In this document: in pieces, positions 12,963 through 25,620 of the stretch
Position numbering within the stretch: position 1 is the first letter of the stretch
Layout: every line of letters starts with the position of its first letter
Source: Ceratobasidium sp. AG-K
Taxonomy: Eukaryota > Basidiomycota > Agaricomycetes > Cantharellales > Ceratobasidiaceae
Length of the DNA: 64,000 bases
Reading direction: 5' to 3'
Assembly (NCBI GenBank): GCA_037039685.1
Contig: JAWNGF010000012.1
Location: forward strand, 496,001 to 560,000
Program-made: the position numbers and the translations under genes
The notes under the pieces: generated by a model
The model's database searches: none
Told to the model about the DNA's origin: nothing
What the model saw: only the letters and a program-made list of their open reading frames with translations

Positions 12963-14101
12963 CACCAGTGTAAATCCGTGGACAGGTCGTCACATCCTCA
13001 ATAGGCGAGATCGACGGTGCAAGTCCCTGGCGTCATATCTATTATAGGGGGTAACCGATCCATTATAAGCCCCCTAGTTTAATTATTCGTACCTACGAGT
13101 TATGAAACTCGCGTCACTACGTCGTTGTACATTTATTATCATGCAGTAGTATTTGTAAACTTTGCCTTACCAGCAAGTCTGTCAACTCGCACACAACCCA
13201 CGTGGAACATAAGGAACCACAGTATCAGCGCAGCACCGAAGCCTAACAACGTGTCTGATATCACTGGGCTGTGCTCCCACAAACGTTGCTTATCTCCCAG
13301 GATGACGAAGTTGACGAGTCAGGTGGGGTCAGAAAGTCTAGACGCGTTGTCCACGATTGTGGGCCAGGGTGTAGCTAGACGCAGGGCGCAGTGGACCTAG
13401 GTAGCCTCACGACGGTAACAGCTATAAGACAAGGCTGTCCATACGTATTTATCGTATGAAACATATTAGGTAGTTGTGATGGTAGCTGAAACGGTAACGA
13501 ATGGGGATCGGAAGCTCGGCATTATATCGCAGCCTGCGTGTATGCGGATTGCTGCCGAAGGCTACGGTCTATTCAGCCAGAGCTGGACTTTTCCAGAAGA
13601 GAACATAAGATAAACTCATTATAACGGTTATGGCCACACTGCGACAGGCTAACTTGGTGGCAAACGAGGTGCTGAAACAGCGTGGGAGTGGGACGGGTGC
13701 GGCGGCCTTGCAGTTGATCAACCTGAATTCCCGCATGAATCAGCGGCCGAGTCAGCCAAACACGCGTCCCGAGCCGAGGCCGCGAAGAAACAATCCCAGG
13801 CGAGAATCAAACCCACTCTCGATTCGAACCAATCCCAGCCGGGGCCGAGCTCCACCCAGTTGCACGTGACCCGTTGTACAATTAGAGCGCGCAGGGACCC
13901 TGTGCGGCAGCCTTGTGAGTTTGACGACGACCCGTCGTTGAACCCATCGTCGACGAGAAGCTAGTCGGCCAGCGCCGAGTGATCTGCGCACCTGCTTTGA
14001 TTTCCCGTCGCTCATTGTCTCTTACGACTTACGATTCGGGTGCCCGTCGCCCAGTGCAGAGACTCATTGCACAGCGAGTCTTTGCGCGCTCTTGCCTTCG
14101 C
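12963..14101. other. intergenic, cyclin upstream region
   Basis: A 1.1 kb gap. An open stretch at 13630-13869 (79 codons, MATLRQANLVANEVLKQRG then Arg/Pro/Asn-rich) precedes the cyclin gene on the same strand; it could be an upstream ORF or an alternative first exon but has no splice link that I can follow. The rest is unremarkable. Confidence 0.4.
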
Positions 14102-16573
14102 ATGCCCGCCGTTGCTACTTTTGCCCCTCGGGGCCAATCTCGCAGTACGTACAATTAAATTTTAGTAGACTGTGGCTGACTGGAGTAGGCCGCCGCCCCC
14201 AGCGCGTGCAGCTGTTCCGAAACGACAACTGGCCGCCGCGTCCGCCTGCCCAAGCGCTTCCGGTGCCGTCGTTCCTGGGCAGCCCCGACTCGGATACGCT
14301 GCTCCGTGCTCTCCCCACGCCGTCGTTTGTAACGCCGCAAGAGCCCAAGGCGCCCGTCCCCACCAAGGCCGTCATCCAAGCAAGCGCCGTCCCGCTCGCC
14401 GACTGGTTCGCCGACGTCGTCTGGGCCCTCTACCTTGGCCCCACCCAATCTGGCGGCGGCAACTCTGGCCTGGCTGGTGCTGACAAGGCTCCCCAGCCCC
14501 TGACGGCCTTTGTGCACGCTGTGCTGAGTCAGACGCTGGCGAGCCCCCAGTGTGCGGCGCTTGGACTTTACTACCTCGTGCGGTTGCCGGTGCGGATGGG
14601 TGCTGCTGGTGTGCGTGTTGCCGGTCCGCTATGGAACGTGGCTGTCGATGCTGAGGGCCACACGTGCTATGCCAGCGTCCATGACCGCGAGCGTGCGGCC
14701 CGTGCGGGGTTTGTGGCAGAGTTGTACGGCGGGGGAGAAGATGTGCCCTATCGGCTTGCGGCGCTGGCGCTCATGCTCGGCAACAAGTGGCTGGACGATC
14801 ATACCTTTACGAACAAGACTTGGTGCGTTCCCCTCCCAATTTTTTTATTTGCTAATTCTCATTTAATTTTCATGTTGGAATTTTTCCCTGAAAATTTTCG
14901 CCACGTCATGTGTATGCAACGCTCGCGCTCATCTGCACATCGTTCATATTCTCATGCACGTGTTTAATCGATAACGGTCGGATCTACGCGCTTCTCGTGC
15001 GTTGACTCGAATGGCCACTTGCCTTTTTCGGCGTCGTGTGTGAATCATGACGCGGCCGTCCTTTTTCGCACTCCCGGGCGATCCCGGCCTGTCCTCGCTG
15101 CGTGCTGCGTCCAACTGGATCCTTCGGACTCTCTGCCGTCGACCGTGATCTCATCTCCATCCATCTCTGCACCCAATCTTGCACCCAATCGCAATCGGGC
15201 TTCCATCTTGAAAAATCCCCAATTACCCCTCAAAAAAATTACCACCCCTGCTTCGAATCGATAGGCACGAAGTAACCCACCTCGATCTCGCCCGCCTCAC
15301 GGCCCTCGAGCAACGTGCGCTCGAATGCTTCAACTACTCGCTCGGCGTTGCCAATGACGACTGGCGCGCCTGGCTCGGTGTCCTCAAGGAAGGCGCCGTC
15401 AATGCCTCGGCTGCTATTACTGCCGCCGCTTCCGTCATCAACCCCTCCGTTCTGGGTGCTGTCGGAGCATCTGTCGAGGCCAACGCGACGAGCGTCCTCG
15501 CGATCGAGGTCATGGAGCGTTTGGAAAAAGAGCACGAAGTTTTGACGGCTGGTGTTGGCGCGGGTGTGGTTGATGTGTTTGCCGTTGCAGACAAGGGTGT
15601 CATCGGCGATCGTCGCCAGTCTGCCCAGCCCGCCCCTACTCAAGCACAAGTCGCGCAACCCCAGGCACCAGTTCAACAGGCACAGGCACAAGCACAAGTT
15701 CAGCAATCGTCGGTCCCATTCCCCTCTTCCGAAATGGACCTGGACGAACTCGAGATGGAACAAGTCGAGATTGACATTGACCTCGACGACGGCGGCCCCG
15801 TCCCCGATGAACTTCGTCGACCGGTCAAGGTTCGGTTGGGTGGCAAGGGTGTGTGGGGTGAGGACACGTGGTCGATGGATGTTGGGGAGGAGGTGAACGC
15901 CAAGTGGGGCAAGGGCGGAGAGAAGTGGGGCAAGGAGATGAAGGAGATGAAGGGGGACAAGTGGAGCAAGGAGGTCAAGGAGGAAGACGTGTGGGATGAC
16001 GAGTGGGAGCGCGCGGTGCGTGCGGCGGGTGGAGATCGGTTTGCAGAAGCGCGCGAGAGCTGGTTGATGGGAATCGTCGAGGATGGAGAGGATCGTTATG
16101 CCCAAGACCGCCTGGCCCGTGAAGCAAAGGACGTGCACCCTATCGATAACGGCCGCGACTATTGGATCCAGCCCGGTGCCGAATGGCGCGCCGTTCAGCG
16201 CCCAGGCAAAAAGGAACACGCGGACAAGCCGAGGGTCGAGTTGTACGACGCCCGTTTGCGGTACGACGTTCATCCGTACGGGTACCCCGGCAAATACGGC
16301 TACCCCCGGTCCCAGGCTTACGAATATCCGTCCAAGCAATACGAGTTTCCGTCCGAGGGCTACGAGTACCACAACCCCAAGGGCGAGTACTACGACCCCA
16401 AGGGTTATTATCCGTCGTACGAAGCTGTTCCGCGCGAGCCTGGCTGTGTGTATGATCTTGGCCCCGAGGCGACCGCCGGATTCGATTATGGCTGCCCATA
16501 CTCGTACGTCCCACGCCAGGTCCCGGTCCCCACTTGGGTCCCCCAGAAGTCGAGCGGCTGTGTGTTGAGTTAG
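14102..16573 (+). CDS. PHO80/PCL-type cyclin with Tyr-rich tail and CaaX box
   Basis: Exon 1 is short (ATG 14102, MPAVATFAPRGQSR; donor gtacgt). Exon 2 reads RRPQRVQLFRNDNWPPRPP, a Pro-rich stretch, then the cyclin box: LADWFADVVWALYLG, PQPLTAFVHAVLSQT, YRLAALALMLGNKWLDDHTF and TNKTW. A 442-base intron (14823-15264) follows, then HEVTHLDLARLTALEQRALE, CFNYSLGV and WRAWLGVLKEGA, completing the box. PCL cyclins bind Pho85-type kinases. The tail is Gln/Ala-rich, then acidic (MDLDELEMEQVEIDIDL), then Lys/Trp repeats (KWGKGGEKWGKEMKEMKGDK), then Tyr/Pro/Gly repeats (YGYPGKYGYPRSQAYEYP). The last residues are GCVLS before TAG, a CaaX farnesylation signal. It is strongly C-rich at third positions, producing a long antisense open frame. 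Confidence 0.85.
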
Positions 16574-17303
16574 GTTGATATGCATGTGAGTCCCACGCCT
16601 CCCAAAAACTTGATTGACACTGACTCGCCAGACGACAGACACGATATCCATTCTGCGCTCCGGACCGTAATTCACATTTTACCTATCACGTCCTAATCGT
16701 TCGGTTCGCCCTATGCCCATCCACCTTTCGACGTTTCTCGTGCATACGCATGGACAATCGCGGCGAGTTCCGCTCCGCTTTCGCTGTACATAGTTTTTTC
16801 TTGTCGTTTGACAAGGCGGATCACGCTCGCTGTCGCTCTTTTTTCTTCGCCATGTCCCTGCTTTTGTGTTTTGATGTCTCGGTTCTCGGTGCTCCCCGGA
16901 GCGATATTCTCGGTGCTCTCTGGAGCGATACTCTGCTCGGGCTATTTTGCTCGATGCTATACATTACCCTGTCATGTCCCCCTCGACGCCCTCTTTTCAC
17001 GCATTTCTAGTTTGGCTGGTCCCTGTATTGGCTCTGGTCTTGGCTGGTTGTGCACCCCTCCATTTGACTCGGCTGTTTGTTTTTTCTGCCTTTTTTTCTG
17101 AAAGAGTTGCATATTATTGCGATGGTTGGTGTAGTAATGATATTCTGCTTGGACGGGAAACGAGTGACAAGTTCAAACGAACGTGGTGCGTAAAGGAGAG
17201 GTAGACGTAAGACAGTAAACAAGAGAGAGTAGTTGGTATAAATCGGTTCCACAAATAAACATGCTAGTCCTGCAACAAAGTCCTCAAACACGCTCGAAAC
17301 ACG
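16574..17303. other. convergent intergenic region
   Basis: 3' flanks of the cyclin (plus) and subtilase (minus). T-rich runs; no gene seen. The imperfect direct repeat GGAGCGATATTCTCGGTGCTC / GGAGCGATACTCTGC lies near 16900-16940. Confidence 0.5.
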
Positions 17304-20300
17304 CTAGGCCCGCTTGATCTGCAACTCGGGGCTCGTCCATACTTCGTAGTGCTCTTGACTTCGCCAGTTCCCAGTGATCTTGAGCGCGCGCAATAGGACC
17401 TTGTAGTTCCCGTCGGGAATCGCAGTACCATTGGCAAACTTGTCCACCTTGAGCGACTCGTACCCATTCGCGCCCGTCGTCGAGGCAGGCGAGTTGCGGC
17501 CTTGATAGTCCCTCTGGTAAATCGTACCCACAATCGGAACGTTCACAAACGATCCGCCATGCGTGAACCCCCCATAAGGCAATACCCAGTCCCAAATCGA
17601 ACGCTTCTCGATGGGGCGCTCGACCGGGAGGAGATGTACCGCGTGATGATCGGCAGGAACCGATTGACCCAGTTGAGGGAGGGGCGTAAATCGCTTCTTG
17701 CGCAGATTGGTGGTTACTTTGGTGGTCGATTTAATCAAGTCGATTTGGACCTTGGGCGAGCCGGCGACGAGTCTGTAGAGCATCAATGGGAAATCTGTGC
17801 CGTTCATCGTAAACACGGTTGTTTCGTTGATGGGCTTGCTGTTGTTGCCTTGGATGAGCGGGAGTTTGGTGCCAAAGTAGGCCGTGGTGTTGTCGACGAT
17901 GCGCATAGACTTGATGGGTGCGGCTAATCCGAGGTAGGTCGAGTGGAGGCTGGAGCCATCCGAGCCAGTGGCCTTGATAAAGCCAGAGTAGACGGGGAAA
18001 CTAGTCGCGTTGAGGCCAGTCGGGGCGGTGAACTGAGCTCTGAACGTAGCCGACGTGCCAGGCCATATGGTCAACTTCGAGGGAGAGAACGAGACGGTCG
18101 CGGCGTTTGAAATGAGCGAAACCGTCGCTATACCCAAATTCAGCATTAATCGCTCACAACAACACGACACACTCACTGCGAGCCGTAATCCCGCTGATCG
18201 TGTTGGCCGTCCCGGCAGCGACATGTGTCAGGGTGTACGTAACCGACTTTCGGCCATTATTACGAATGGTCACATCATGCGACTTTTTGAAGTTCTCCGT
18301 GTCGTTCAACAATAGCTCGGCTGGAGACATGCTGCCTTGGTTTTTGATCGCGTCGTACACCTGAATGAGTCCCGCCCCTTGATGGGCAGCCGTCTCGAAC
18401 AAGCTTGAATTCCCCGCAGCAAACCGGATTGGTAGAGCAGTGGATTCGAACACTGACTTGGCAGACTTGGCCACGGTTGCCGTCTTGCCGCGGGCCTGAA
18501 GCAGAAGAGCTGCCGAGCCGGCTACGAATGGAGCTGCCATGGACGTTCCCGAGTCGAGCTTGTATGAGCCCAACTTGACAGGAAAGGTGGAGAGGATCTC
18601 GCCGCCCGGAGCTGCGACGGCGGGTTTGAGGTACATGTCATAGGTCGGACCGTAACTGCTAAAGGACGACATAAGGCCGCCAGTCGCAAGGGGATAGTCG
18701 AATGGCGTGTTGAAGAACGAGATGGTCAAATTGGCAGGGATGGCTTGTTGAACTAGCTATGGGAGGATAAGTCGAGGGGCAAAAGAAGAGCAAGGAACTT
18801 ACATATTCTCCGTCCTCTTTCGATATTCCGGCACTGGTGTAGTTTCCAAAGTCGAATGCGCCAAGAGGCTCGACAATGTTATCTGCGATCCAGTTCAAGT
18901 CAATATATCGCGTCGTAACATAACTGCTAACGCACCATACAGCAAATAGTACCGTCCTCCCTTGGCCACTACGTTTGCAAACTTGTCGACCAAGGCGCAC
19001 CCACCACGGCGAATAACTACTAGAAAATTGGAAAGGTCGGGAGTGGTATTGGGGAGGGGCTTGCACGCGTCCGCAGTGGCCGTGATATCCGAGGTAGCGT
19101 ACATGGGTAGGTTGGAGGGAAAGGGAAGAGGAAGGAATGAGTAGTAGGGAATAGTACGCCCATTGGAAAGTGTAGCATTTTGGACGTTTATGATAACGCT
19201 GCAGCGACTCTTAGTTAATCCTGAAGCACGAAGATGAAAGTCTCACTTGTTGACGCTCCCAACAGATATCACATTCAAACCCGCCCCCGGGCTGTTGGGA
19301 TACCACGAGCCATACGCACCGTCGTTCCCGGCAGTAGCGACGACGATCTTTCCCTTGCCTGCAATCCTGCTCGCAACAACTCCCGTCATGCCCATGGTCC
19401 AGCCATCGGGAATTCCCAAAGAGAGAGTGATAACGTCATTCCCGTCTTGCCAGGCACGCATGAGAGCGGCAACGATGAGGTCGTCAGATGCGGAACCTGA
19501 GCAGCCAAATATCCGGTATGCATTCAGGCTAGACTTGTACGCCACGCCGGAAATGTTGTATGGGTTGTCTGGATTGGCGCCAAGAATTCCCGCGACGTGA
19601 GTGCCGTGACCGTTGCACTGATCCAGGGGCTGTCGATCACGTCAGTACTGAATACGAGCCCAAACTAAGCTAACTCACATCGTTGTCAGGGACGGGAGCT
19701 GGGCCAGACGAGCCCCTGTACGCATCTCCAACAAAATCGTATCCTCCAATGACCTTGTTTCCGGGGCCAAATTTGCCACCAAGGGCAGGGTGGGTATAAT
19801 CAATCCCTGTGTCAATGATGCCGATTTTGATGCCCTGTCCGAGGATGCCCTCGGCATGTAGTTTGTCAACACCGGTCATGAGGTGTGTAGAAAGCGTGTC
19901 TTTGGGATGGCATCTGGGATCCTCGGGACCAGTGGGGGTGTACGGGTTGATGGGCTCTGGCATGGGGTGACTGTAAACAGGGAAAATGGACTAAAAACGA
20001 ATTAGAAGAAATCATTGTTGGGGGCAATCATAATTACCTGGACACCATCAGACTGAGCGAGCTTGAGGAGGTCAGTCTCGCTACCAAGTTTGAGAGTCGC
20101 ACCCGTCAAGATATCGCCAGAAAATTCCTGAGTAACCTCCCACAGCGCACCGCGCCGAGAGAGATCATGGTAAAGTTCCGCATGGGGGGACTCGAATCCG
20201 CGCTTCAGATGAGAACCGGTGCTCAGCTCGACAATGTAGACCTAACGACCTCGATTAGCCAGCTTTTCATTCTGAGCCACCATGACATACGCCAGGAACA

Positions 20301-20392
20301 ATGTTGGACGACGACTCGCGCGGTATGGATGCGAGATCCACAGCTGCGGCGACGAGCTGCGCGAGGACTGCGGCAGCGGCAAAGGCTCGCAT
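17304..20392 (-). CDS. secreted subtilisin-like serine protease (S8)
   Basis: ATG complement at 20390-20392; signal peptide MRAFAAAAVLAQLVAAAVDL. An I9-type propeptide follows (AYIVELSTGSHLKRG, LTGATLKLGSETDLLKLAQS). The catalytic triad is complete: Asp in GIKIGIIDTGIDYTHPALGG, His in CNGHGTHVAGILGANPDNP, Ser in DSGTSMAAPFVAGSAALLLQ. Other landmarks are VDKLHAEGILGQG, DVITLSLGIPDGW, VVATAGNDG and a PA-like insert (CALVDKFANVVAKGGRYYLL) between His and Ser. After the catalytic domain comes an Fn3-like region (NAATVSFSPSKLTIWPGTSA) and a C-terminal domain to TAG at 17304-17306. Layout matches the Vpr/C5a-peptidase-like subtilases of basidiomycetes, about 890 residues. Extracellular protein degradation is the likely role. 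Confidence 0.92.
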
Positions 20393-21637
20393 AGCGACGA
20401 GGGGGAGAGAAATAAAGATTAAAAATTGGACAAGCCCTGGGGTTTAACGGAATGTGTTTTCAGGCACGATACGTCAAACTTAGTACACGTGCCGTTGGCG
20501 CTTAGGAGGATCGGCACGGTTCATCAAATAGATTCCTGTGAATCAATTGTTGAAGCCGACTCTTCGAGGTATAATATTGCTCTTTTTGTCCCTGGCCCTT
20601 CTTCTCGACCGAGAAGGGCGCAGCCAACACCCACTAGTTTGAAAACCACAAAGGTACAGGCCCCAAATGCTCCGCTGAGCCTTGAACAATCGACACTAAA
20701 CTCATTTAGTGGATCCAACCAAGGCTGTGCCGTTTGAGCAGTACCATCAAAAGTTCGAGAAGCCGACAGATGAACGAGTGGAGTGTATTCATGAGAGGGG
20801 TTTGCGGTCGAATAGTGCAGTTCCATACTTTCAAACTCAAATGCGCATTGTTTGCATGATCTATGCAACGCCTCGATGGGAGGGAACGAAGTTAAACCTA
20901 GGAGTCAATGGGGATTCGTTGCATAGTGGGCACGTTCTTCGGTCATTTTTCGACTCAACAATCAGACCAGCTATTCAAGCAAGACACTCCCATCACGGCC
21001 CGCCTGAGATGCGCCGAAAAAAATCGCCGCCTAATGAGCTACTAGCGGCCTACCGAATTGGCAATCCCGATATCCAACTCAATTCCTGGTTCCTCGAATG
21101 CATGACAGACGCCAGTCAGATCAGCCCTTCCAGGCTCTCAATTCATTGTGCGTTTATTCTTGACAGAACTGAAACATCCTGTCTTTCTTACCATCAGCCC
21201 TAGAGCCCGACTACACTTTCTGTTCTGGCAAGAGCGCCGTAACGACTTCCCTTTATTGGATAAATCGTGCCACATTTCACGAAGGAGCGTGGTATGAGCG
21301 GACTGGGTGATTTGTTCGCTGGTCAGATCCCAGGGATGTGCTTCAATAATGTGGCGTTCATATCCACATTTCATAAGGCTAGTATGACATCGCTTTGGGG
21401 CGTAGTTTACCCCGATTTGGCCTAAGGAGACGGCTGTCGTCGTCGGCAAGATCTGCTAGCGCTCGGGGCGCCTCGCGAGCAAAATCGCCACTTGCAAGCC
21501 CTGGCTGGTTTGGTTGAGTTGGTTGCTGGGTATATCATGGCGCTTCTGACGGAGAAAGTACAGGGTCCTATCACGTAATATCGAAACCTCCACCCTCTTC
21601 CTCCGTCTCTTGCTTGCAATATTTGTACCTAAGCAGT
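20393..21637. promoter_or_regulatory. divergent intergenic region, 1.2 kb
   Basis: Upstream of both the subtilase (minus) and CCDC25 (plus). Several open stretches of 65-165 codons exist on both strands, but none shows a domain, codon bias or splice links. Nothing else noted. Confidence 0.45.
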
Positions 21638-22858
21638 ATGGTGCTATTCTTCACTTCTAACGGTAAATAAATCTAGATATTCACTGAAACTACAAGCGAA
21701 TGACCATGCCTAGTGGTGAATCCTCCTGCGATCATCTACATGGGAAAGGACAAGGAGGAAAGTGAGTGTGAACTCAGTAGCGATTGTACAATCACTTATC
21801 CACTTGCAACCTGCCTACCTCTAGACGAAGACCTCATTCGGTATGGATGGCCTCAAGACGTTTGGTTCCATGTCGACAAGGTACCATTATTTACTTTTGG
21901 ACCGAACAAGCAACGCCGGCTCAAGCCCTCGGACTAGCTTTCCTCGGCTCATGTCTACCTCCGCCTTCCCGAAAGTATAACGTCCTGGGAGTCTATTCCG
22001 CAAGAGTTGTTGGTAGATTGTGCTCAACTCGTCAAGGTGACTAGCTTTACACATGTTGAATACAAACGGGCTTACGTAGATGAGTTAGGCTAACTCGATA
22101 GAAGGTGTTGTTTATATACACCTGTTCATTGTCCTCTGGCACTAAATTATTCGACACTCCAGGTAATAAGAAGGACAATATTACCATCATTTATACCCCG
22201 TGGGATAACCTCAAGGTACTTATTTACCTCTCCAGTACTTTCTGCTGGTCACTCAAAGCGTCGCAGAAAACGGGGGACATGGCTGTTGGACAAGTCGCGT
22301 TTCATCGAAACGACCGAGTGAGCCGATTACATTCGTTTATCCAATCATAAATAAACCATGACAGGACATTTAGGTTAAGCGAGGTGAGTCACGCTGTTTC
22401 TATCACACGGCATATTCTGATGTTCTTATTTAGTGCACATCCCGGAACGCATCAACGCAATTGTAAACCGGATAAATAAAACCAAGGTCGTTCGAGAGGT
22501 GGATCACGAGCAAGAAAGGGTCGACCGGATCAAGGCCGAATCGGCTAAGCGCAAGGCAGCTGCCATTGAAAAGGTTAGTTGGGTTCCTGTGCGCATGTGA
22601 GATATACGTGGCGGGGAAGTGGGGCCTTGCCAGCGCGAAGCGGACCTGGCCCTGAGATTAAAGGCAGGCTAATTTGCTGCTGTGTTACAGAAAAAAACAG
22701 ACGCAGAGAGAACGAAGCAAAGGGAGGCGGAAAAATCTGCGCGCTCATATGACAATCTTTTCACGAACGTGGGAGAAGAAGAAGATGAGGATGAGGACGG
22801 GGATGGTCAGCCCAAGGAGAAGAAGACGGGGACTCAGCTCGAGGAGGACTTCATGTGA
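21638..22858 (+). CDS. CCDC25: CCDC25 / Jlp2 homologue (NFACT-R domain)
   Basis: Exons joined by eye give [55 protein letters not shown], then [68 protein letters not shown] and a charged coiled coil ([20 protein letters not shown]). It ends [12 protein letters not shown] at 22856-22858. This matches the small NFACT-R (DUF814) protein known as CCDC25 in animals, even to the terminal DxFM. Ancestral function is probably RNA- or ribosome-associated as for other NFACT-R proteins; the animal member also binds extracellular DNA. The intron before [14 protein letters not shown] is about 115 nt and contains a possible cassette exon reading [10 protein letters not shown]. Confidence 0.92.
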
Positions 22859-23528
22859 GACGAATAGGATTCTGACATAACTGTATGTAGAACGAGGAGT
22901 AAAAGATTCAGATTCGAGTGAATGCCCCACTTGATCATATGATTCTTCCTTGACCCCAGACGAGGTAAAACTGCCGGCCGGTGTATCTCTACTTTCTTTC
23001 CGCGTTATACCCGAATCTCTGCCTCACAACTCAATGACAGCGATTTCTATTCTAAGCACGTCAACCTACCTCTTGTGCTTATTTATCACGAGTGGGTCAA
23101 TCTCCAACCCCATTGGGATACTTTTAGCCGACCGCCAAGGCGCCTCGTACTTAATAATACTCAATTCTGCATGTTACTGCTCACCTGACAGGCGATTCTC
23201 TTCTTCTGTTGACACACTTTGATGTTTAACAACACTGTGGGTGGGTAAACTTTGTTCAGGTCGTCAACACAACCCCATTTAGATTACGTTCCGGGGTAAA
23301 GAATGATTAACGTGCACGCATGACTTGTTACGCGCTTCCTGTCGCGCTCAACGTCTTCCGACTAAACTAAAACCAGTAGCCTTGCCTCTTCTCATGTCTA
23401 CTCTTGTGACGATGAGCTGGCTATTTTTCCGGGATGAAGTGTATAAAATGTGGGTTGCGAGCGCGTTGTAATCTCCAAGCTGCTCTTGGTTGCTTATCCA
23501 CTCTAACTCTCAGGCTTTCAAGTTTATC
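22859..23528. promoter_or_regulatory. xylanase upstream region
   Basis: 670 bases between the CCDC25 stop and the xylanase ATG. A TATAAAA box at 23442-23448 lies about 80 bases before the ATG. No gene seen. Confidence 0.5.
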
Positions 23529-25001
23529 ATGTACTTCAACACTGCTACCTTGCTCGCGGCCTTGGCTGCTACTCCCGTTGTCTTTGGCCAGCTCGATTCC
23601 AAAATCAAGGCTAAAGGTACGCCGTCGTCGTCTATCGTCGTATGGCCGAAGCTGATTATAGCTCTAGGCAAGAGGTATTTCGGCACCTGCGCCGACTCTG
23701 CCCTCTTGTCCAACTCTCAGAACGCGGCGATCATTCGGTCTGAATTTGGCGCGCTCACGCCCGAGAATAGCGCAAGTGAGTAATTATGCTGTTTTGATAG
23801 ATCCAGATTTCTTACGTCTGTTGCAGAGTGGGACGCGATTGAACCATCGGTACGCATATATTGACCCTTGTTGGGCTAAACACCTCGATATCTAATTTCG
23901 TACCTCAGCGGGGCAATTTCAATTTTGGAGGATTCGATACACTGGTCAATTTCGCTCAGAGCAACGGGAAGCTCGTCCGTGGACACACTTGTACGCCCGC
24001 CCAATGCGCCCGCGTGCAAAACTGATGAAATGCCATTTATTTTAGTCGTTTGGCACTCACAGCTCCCCTCCTGGGTGTCGAGCATTGGAGACTCAGGCAC
24101 GTTGACCTCGGTAATTCAGAACCACATCACTACGATCTCGAACCGCTACAAGGGTAAGATCTATGCATGGGACGTCGTCAACGAGATCTTCAACGAGGAT
24201 GGGACTTTGCGCTCCTCTGTCTTCAAGAACGTTCTTGGCGAAAGTAAGTCTAAAGGTCCTAGTTGGCGGTTCAAATTCAAACAGCTTCGTAGACTTTGTC
24301 GCAATCGCGTTCAAGGCGGCCCGCGCTGCTGACCCGTAAGTGCCCTAGTAAATCTGTGGTGGGGCCTTACTCACCGCCCATGATCTAGGTCTGCCAAACT
24401 CTACATCAATGTATGCGAGGATTTTCGGCGTCAAAAGTTTACCGCTAATAGATATTTGTTAGGACTATAACCTCGACTCTGTCAATGCCAAACTCAACGG
24501 GCTAGTCGCTCTTGTCAACCGCCAGAGGGCCGCCGGAACGCCCATTGATGGCATTGGTACCCAGGCGCATCTCCAGGTAGGTGGTCATGGGACAACAAGG
24601 ATTTTCTCTAACTGGAGCGGTAGGCTGGCGGTGCAGGTGGAGTTCTGGCTGCACTTCAAAAGATGGCGAGCACTGGTCTTGATGTGGCGATTACGGAGCT
24701 CGACATTGCGGGTGCTTCGAGTAAGTTTACAACATTAAGGTTCTGTCACCCGTGTTTTGACATTTACTTCAGGCAACGACTATACGACTGCTGTCAGGGC
24801 GTGCCTGAACGTCCCCAAGTGCGTTGGCATCACGGTGTGTAGATTTTATCTTTTCGGCGGTTACGATATACTTAGAATTACCGAAAGGTCTGGGGAGTTT
24901 CTGACAAGGATTCGTGGCGTGCGTCCTCCAATCCTTTGTTGTTCAACGGCAGTTACCAGAAGAAGGCCGCCTACAATGCGGTCATTACTGCTATGTCTTA
25001 A
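23529..25001 (+). CDS. GH10 endo-1,4-beta-xylanase, secreted
   Basis: Cleaves xylan backbone outside the cell. Signal peptide [20 protein letters not shown] (ATG 23529). The catalytic domain reads [85 protein letters not shown] with the acid/base Glu, [21 protein letters not shown] and [19 protein letters not shown] with the nucleophile Glu, then [19 protein letters not shown]. It ends [13 protein letters not shown] at 24999-25001. About nine introns of 50-70 nt. No CBM1 or linker is present, so this is a single-domain enzyme of about 320 residues. All active-site residues are intact. Confidence 0.94.
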
Positions 25002-25620
25002 ACAGCTGGGGCAAGTCCTGGTGAAATGTTTAGTTCGCCCAATTCATTCTTTTACTGGCTCATTGCTTGGCGTGAAATTTAAACCGAATGCTCCTCAAAA
25101 TCGCCTATGGGTCTGAAATAGGTGATGATGAAATTGGATTATAAGAATTTGAACCCTCCATCAGGCTGCCCTCCCCCACGGTAATCGGGTCAACCCATTA
25201 ATACTTTGAGGCCACAATAAAACGATACGCATATACTATGTACTCTGGCTGGCATGCTACTGCCTGATTACACCTGCACTTATTTGCAGCTTAGCGAGTG
25301 TACTATTGTATGGTTTCTTGTGGAAGGGAGGTCGATGTGCCACGACATCCCTAAGCTTGCCGAAGACGTTTGCTTTTCGGATCGTGCGAAAACGGCAGTT
25401 TGTCCCGTCTGTGGTTAAACTCATAATGAAAAGGTATTACTTCCGCTAATGAGGACAGCCCAACGAGATTCAAAGGCGGTCTACAAAGTCCTGGCTGATA
25501 TGTGTCCAAGGAGTGGAGTGGTGTTTCCAATGTTTGTGTTTATTTTGGGACACCTTGCGTTCGTCGGTGTTTGCGATTGTTCATGATCCCTCTGGTCCCA
25601 TCCGCGCCTTGCGATCGTAC
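25002..25620. other. intergenic
   Basis: Xylanase 3' flank and upstream of the F-box remnant. No coding or repeat structure recognised. Confidence 0.5.

Noticed and set aside
13630..13869. 79-codon ORF upstream of the cyclin
   Set aside because: No domain and no in-phase splice to the cyclin; the ATG at 14102 with a clean gtacgt donor explains the first exon.
13805..13880. B-box-like GGTTCGAATCG on the minus strand
   Set aside because: No A-box or cloverleaf at the right distance; sequence is within Arg/Pro-coding-like low complexity.
15239..16675. 478-codon open frame on the minus strand opposite the cyclin gene
   Set aside because: It is a shadow of C-ending third-codon positions in the cyclin exon; its protein is Leu/Val/Arg-biased without domains, and the plus-strand frame has the cyclin box and proper splice.
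20524..21449. Overlapping open stretches on both strands between subtilase and CCDC25
   Set aside because: No recognisable domains, no splice links, inconsistent codon use; treated as intergenic.
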